Source: Bradyrhizobium altum (GTDB lineage Bacteria > Pseudomonadota > Alphaproteobacteria > Rhizobiales > Xanthobacteraceae). From it: DNA of 33,622 nt. The position numbers were made by a program, and so were the translations under genes. The stretch's first letter is position 1; every line of letters starts with the position of its first letter. A model generated the notes under the pieces. The model searched no databases. It was not told the DNA's origin and was given only the letters and a program-made list of their open reading frames with translations. Location: positions 1 to 33,622 of the forward strand of contig NZ_JACMYP010000070.1 in NCBI RefSeq assembly GCF_020889705.1, read 5' to 3'. Positions 30,623 through 33,622 of the stretch are shown here, piece after piece.

Positions 30623-30814
30623 CTAACGCTGGTGCCCGAGTCCAATTCCAAGGACCAGTGCCTTTTGGCGGAGAGCACCAATACTGCGCTTCGTCAATTT
30701 GGATATCTTCGTAACCGGCGTGCGTGCTTTCGAGTGAGCTTTGAGCTCCTTAATATCTGTCTTCGTCCACTCGCGCCGCGTCACGGCTTTCTTGGTTGCT
30801 TTCTTCACAATCAT
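30623..30814 (-). CDS. Small SANT/Myb-like helix-turn-helix protein
   Basis: This 63-residue protein starts MIVKKATKKAVTRREWTKTD. A basic N-terminus leads into a Trp-led helix (DIKELKAHSKARTPVTKIS), then KLTKRSIGALRQKALVLGIG. This is the short Myb/SANT-like unit also seen at 3492-3710, here with a lysine-rich leader. I chose the ATG at 30812-30814 because GAAGGAG sits just before it; an in-frame start at 30844 would include this site. It is probably a DNA-binding protein. Confidence 0.65.
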   Translation of the reverse strand: MIVKKATKKAVTRREWTKTDIKELKAHSKARTPVTKISKLTKRSIGALRQKALVLGIGLGHQR

Positions 30815-30936
30815 TGCTCCTTCGAGAGGAGCGGCTTTTAACATGGCTTTTCTGCAATGGCGACGGTCAAGTAAACGAAACGATCACAGGGAGACATTGG
30901 CGTTAAAAGAGACGCGCCGATGCCCAACAGGCGCGA

Positions 30937-31902
30937 TTAGGACCAGTCCCATTTGTAGGTTCCTGAAGCGCGCTGACACATCTTGCGGAGCACGGTGTCA
31001 TAGATTTCCATGCTTTCGACGCCAGGCATGGGCGCTGCGTTGAGGATCGACGCGAACATCGCTCGGGGAACCTCTTCCATCTCAACGCTTTGCATCAAGG
31101 CGTAGCGCTGAAGGTGATTTCTGAACTTAGGCGAAACCCGAGGCATTGCTCTATGGATCGGGTCTTGCATGGCGTTTTCGAGAGTCACGAAGCGCACCCC
31201 TTCATTTTTAAAGGCCACGATTAGGTCGTCCAACATGTCGGCCGCGATCGGGGTGGCATGTATCAGCCAGATGTACGGCAGGTCGCGGCCAAACATCAAT
31301 CTGGCGGCCTTGGCATGGCTTCGCAGTTGAAAAAGAGCCGCCTCAAGAAAGCTCTTCCGAAGCATCGCGAGGGCCGCTTCGTCGTTGCTCTCGACCGCGC
31401 GATAATAAGGCGCGAGCCAGGCGAAATCGCCGAACCACATGGTGATTGGGGCATTTTCGTAGCCATTGGCTTGAAGAAAATCCTCGACTTCGCCTCGCTT
31501 TCTTTCTGCCTCACCAGACATGTCCATCGCGTAGCGAAAAAAGCGTTTCGGCGCCTTTTGAATCAGCTGTCCAATATGATCTTCGGCCCGCTTGATATCG
31601 TCGCAGTAGAATCTTGCCGAAACCCAGTTCAGACAGGCGTGGCAATGGGTGTGATTGGCGATATGGTGTCCGCTGTCGCACCAATGATCGATGATCGAGA
31701 TCAAGCCGCGATCCTGATCGAGCGGCGAGGTATGCGGGAAACCATAGATGCCGGAAAGGCCGTTGCTTTGGAACGTCTTGATCATGGAAGCAACGATTGT
31801 CTCCCGCGAATAGCCCGCCGGGAGAGGTGTTCCATCCCAGATTAACAGATCGTCGACGGTGATTGCGAGATCGATAGGCTTGATATGCGGCGCGGCGCTC
31901 AT
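30937..31902 (-). CDS. Polysaccharide-deacetylase (NodB-fold) protein
   Basis: This 321-residue protein has a NodB-type core: the metal- and base-binding TVDD (Asp17, Asp18) near the start, and HIANHTHCHACLNW with the H-x3-H metal pair (His84, His88). The arginine motif is probably in FFRYAMDM, and the late histidine in YIWLIHATPI. No signal peptide is present, so it acts in the cytoplasm, on a small amide or sugar derivative more likely than on cell-wall polymer. Two in-frame ATGs compete; I chose 31900-31902 because GGGAGG is six bases upstream and the first ATG overlaps that site. The AraC gene is 117 bases upstream on the same strand. Confidence 0.85.
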   Translation of the reverse strand: MSAAPHIKPIDLAITVDDLLIWDGTPLPAGYSRETIVASMIKTFQSNGLSGIYGFPHTSPLDQDRGLISIIDHWCDSGHHIANHTHCHACLNWVSARFYCDDIKRAEDHIGQLIQKAPKRFFRYAMDMSGEAERKRGEVEDFLQANGYENAPITMWFGDFAWLAPYYRAVESNDEAALAMLRKSFLEAALFQLRSHAKAARLMFGRDLPYIWLIHATPIAADMLDDLIVAFKNEGVRFVTLENAMQDPIHRAMPRVSPKFRNHLQRYALMQSVEMEEVPRAMFASILNAAPMPGVESMEIYDTVLRKMCQRASGTYKWDWS

Positions 31903-32019
31903 TGGCATCCTCCCAAAGGCGTTTGTTTTTCGGAAGAATAGGCTTGAGCCTGGAAGCGCTCTATCACGGGAACGAACGATCTCCGTCGTCAGAACGTATT
32001 CCTGGAAGGTCCGGAAGTC

Positions 32020-32982
32020 TTACGGATTTGGCTGCCTTCTCCTGAACTCTGACGGGGTGCAGTCGAAGAGTTCTTTGAAAGCGGATGCAAAATGACTCGA
32101 GTTCGAGAAGCCAGCCGCAAGCGCGATTTCGGTAACGGTGATCTTCTTGTATGGATTGGCAAGAAGATCAGCCGCATATCTCAACCGTTGCTCGCGGATA
32201 AATTGCTGTGCGGTCGTCCCCGCCGACTGAAACAGCGACTGAACATAGCGCACGGAGATTCCTGCCGCGGAAGCGATGCCGGTCAGGTCGAGTTCCGGAT
32301 CCTCCAATTGTGCGTTGATCAATTTCTTGATCCGGGCCAGCATCGCTGCCCTAGTGGCGGACTCGCATGAGTAAGCATCAACGTTGTCAAGCATGACCAG
32401 CGCGAGAAGATCGCGGATATGTCGAGCGCCGACCGCAAATGAGTGGTCATCCATGAGATCGGCGGATTCCGCAAACGTGGAAATAAACGCAAGGGACGCA
32501 GCGAGAAGCGGATGACGAGCCAGCGGCTGCCCGCAGATTTTCTCGGGACTTCCTAGGCGACCTGCTATATCGGCCCGCGGGAATGCAAATGCGATTGCCG
32601 TTAAGCTTCGGGCGTGTTCAAAGTTCGTGGGCTCGGACATGTCGACCGCCATAAACTGGCCAGGAGACAAGTCCGCCTGCTTTCCGCAGTGTGATATCGA
32701 GACGGAATCGGAAAGTGGAACGATGATCTCGAAGTGAGACAATCCATCCGCTGCCGCGTGGGAGCGCTTGCGCTCAAGCGACTCCCGCTGTCCGTCGAAT
32801 TTCACGATCTGCAGACCGTCGCATCTGATCGCCACGATTCGTCCCACGTAGTTTTTCGGCATCGAGCGATGAACGGAAAACTTGCCGTGGAGCCCGCTCA
32901 CCCAATCCGCCCAAGAATTGCGCTGGTCATCAGGAGGGATGACCCCGGTCGAGAAGTGGCTCCTGGTGAGACGGACTTGCAT
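32020..32982 (-). CDS. AraC-family transcriptional regulator
   Basis: This 320-residue protein has an N-terminal cupin-like effector domain of the AraC_binding_2 type (residues to about 190, with LSHFEIIVPLSDSVSISHCG and SPGQFMAVDMSEPTNFEHAR). The C-terminus carries the two AraC helix-turn-helix units (about 215-315): LTGIASAAGISVRYVQSLFQ, then TVTEIALAAGFSNSSHFASA and FKELFDCTPSEFRRR. The ATG at 32980-32982 has no strong ribosome site. It is encoded upstream of, and in the same direction as, the deacetylase gene, so it may control it. The effector is unknown. Confidence 0.88.
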   Translation of the reverse strand: MQVRLTRSHFSTGVIPPDDQRNSWADWVSGLHGKFSVHRSMPKNYVGRIVAIRCDGLQIVKFDGQRESLERKRSHAAADGLSHFEIIVPLSDSVSISHCGKQADLSPGQFMAVDMSEPTNFEHARSLTAIAFAFPRADIAGRLGSPEKICGQPLARHPLLAASLAFISTFAESADLMDDHSFAVGARHIRDLLALVMLDNVDAYSCESATRAAMLARIKKLINAQLEDPELDLTGIASAAGISVRYVQSLFQSAGTTAQQFIREQRLRYAADLLANPYKKITVTEIALAAGFSNSSHFASAFKELFDCTPSEFRRRQPNP

Positions 32983-33174
32983 GGTGCGCTCTTCAAAAAG
33001 GGGCGGATCGGCACTTAAATCGTTCTCGAATAGATTACCTAAACTTTCATTCTTTTGCCCAAGATCTGTTCGAGTGCAAGCTTGTTTCTTGCGTCGAAGT
33101 CACGCTGATCAACAATCAAATGGTAACTGTCGCCATTCGATGGCTCGCTTGAATAGGGTCGGAGGAGCTTGATT

Positions 33175-33325
33175 TTTGTCAGCTTCAATACCAAGGACGC
33201 CAAAGGGCCGCATGGCGTTGAACATCCTGATCACGTTTACGCAGTTCGAGCGAGAAGTGATCGGCGAGCGCATCCGCGACGAGGTTGCGGCTTCCCGTAA
33301 GCGTGGCAAGTGGATGGGAGGCTGA
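33175..33325 (+). pseudogene. Serine recombinase (resolvase) fragment, frameshifted
   Basis: One frame starts FVSFNTKDA and, after a shift near 33200, continues KGRMALNILITFTQFEREVI, then GERIRDEVAASRKRGKWMGG with a stop at 33323-33325. This is the end of the catalytic domain of a large serine recombinase (the LSFAQFERE-GERIRDK block before the long helix). The catalytic serine region and DNA-binding parts are absent. It marks old mobile DNA at the right edge. Confidence 0.65.
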
Positions 33326-33622
33326 GCGGTTGATCGGCCGCAGCAAGATGCCCTCACGCTGCGCCTTCTTGCGATCGACCCCGTTGGTCTCTCCATCTTG
33401 AGGGTCTCTTCATCTTGAGGCTGATAACGCCTTGTCGGAGTGTTTGCCCTCGCTAGCGGCCGGAGCTCGGTCCAGGGTAGGCGCGAACGGCGCTCGTACT
33501 TGGGGGGTGGGCTTTTCGCGGGCCTTTTCCCGATGAGTGAGCCCGACGTTTCCATCCTGCTACCATGTGGACACCTCCTCAGGTCACCAGTTCCTAGTTA
33601 GGAACGTAGCGCCCGAGCCGGA
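33326..33622. other. About 300 bases at the right edge without a supported gene
   Basis: Short frames on both strands are Arg-rich and have no family features. GGTCTC-rich repeats occur near 33389-33415 (CTCCATCTTGAGGGTCTCTTC, partly duplicated as CTTCATCTTGAGG). No RNA gene was seen. A gene might begin beyond the edge. Confidence 0.4.

Overview
The window looks like accessory chromosomal DNA of a Bradyrhizobium-like alphaproteobacterium (order Hyphomicrobiales). This rests on high GC content, many GTG and TTG starts, and small families I associate with that group: DUF6894, DUF3606, NrsF/DUF1109, HdeA-like periplasmic proteins, standalone LigD-type ligases and small Cys-rich secreted proteins. 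Assignments come from reading the translated sequence only; no database search was run. Intact genes are interleaved with an unusual number of broken ones.

Layout. Positions 1-5500 hold a DNA-repair neighbourhood: an intact pair (small conserved protein plus ATP-dependent DNA ligase, 4223-5496) and a decayed copy of the same pair at the left edge (2-627). Around them lie zinc-ribbon proteins, a Crp/Fnr regulator, a DUF6894 protein, an intact and a decayed DUF3606 protein, and a small helix-turn-helix protein. Positions 5600-6450 carry small secreted or membrane proteins. Positions 7100-8500 are a prophage remnant with pieces of three phage genes. Next come a large OafA-type acyltransferase (8524-10332), a secreted Cys-rich protein, an IS5-type transposase stub, a TetR regulator, remnants of a LuxR regulator and of a peroxiredoxin, and an intact peroxiredoxin (13769-14452).

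Positions 13000-25560 form the most coherent block, a stress and thiol-redox island. It holds an ECF sigma factor (16824-17420, minus) and an NrsF-type membrane anti-sigma factor (22973-23608, minus). Between or beside them are a thioredoxin, CcdA, a DUF302 protein, a broken ScsB/DsbD-like reductase, a DUF1223 thioredoxin-fold protein, an MXKDX-repeat protein and small secreted proteins. Seven promoter-like sites of one form, GTAAC(G/A)-N15/16-CG(A/T)A, lie upstream of these genes, including the anti-sigma gene. I infer that the sigma factor drives a compact local regulon that manages periplasmic thiol, metal or oxidant stress. A caspase-like pseudogene and a DUF2189 remnant are embedded in the island, and a patatin-like phospholipase closes it.

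Positions 25600-33622 are mosaic: a possible membrane protein, a twice-frameshifted IS110-family transposase, a fragment of a periplasmic-protein gene, a tandem pair of HdeA-like proteins, a truncated secreted protein beside a truncated RraA-like protein, a winged-helix-like protein and a second small helix-turn-helix protein. An AraC regulator with a NodB-type deacetylase follows, and then a serine-recombinase remnant. No tRNA, rRNA or CRISPR array was seen.
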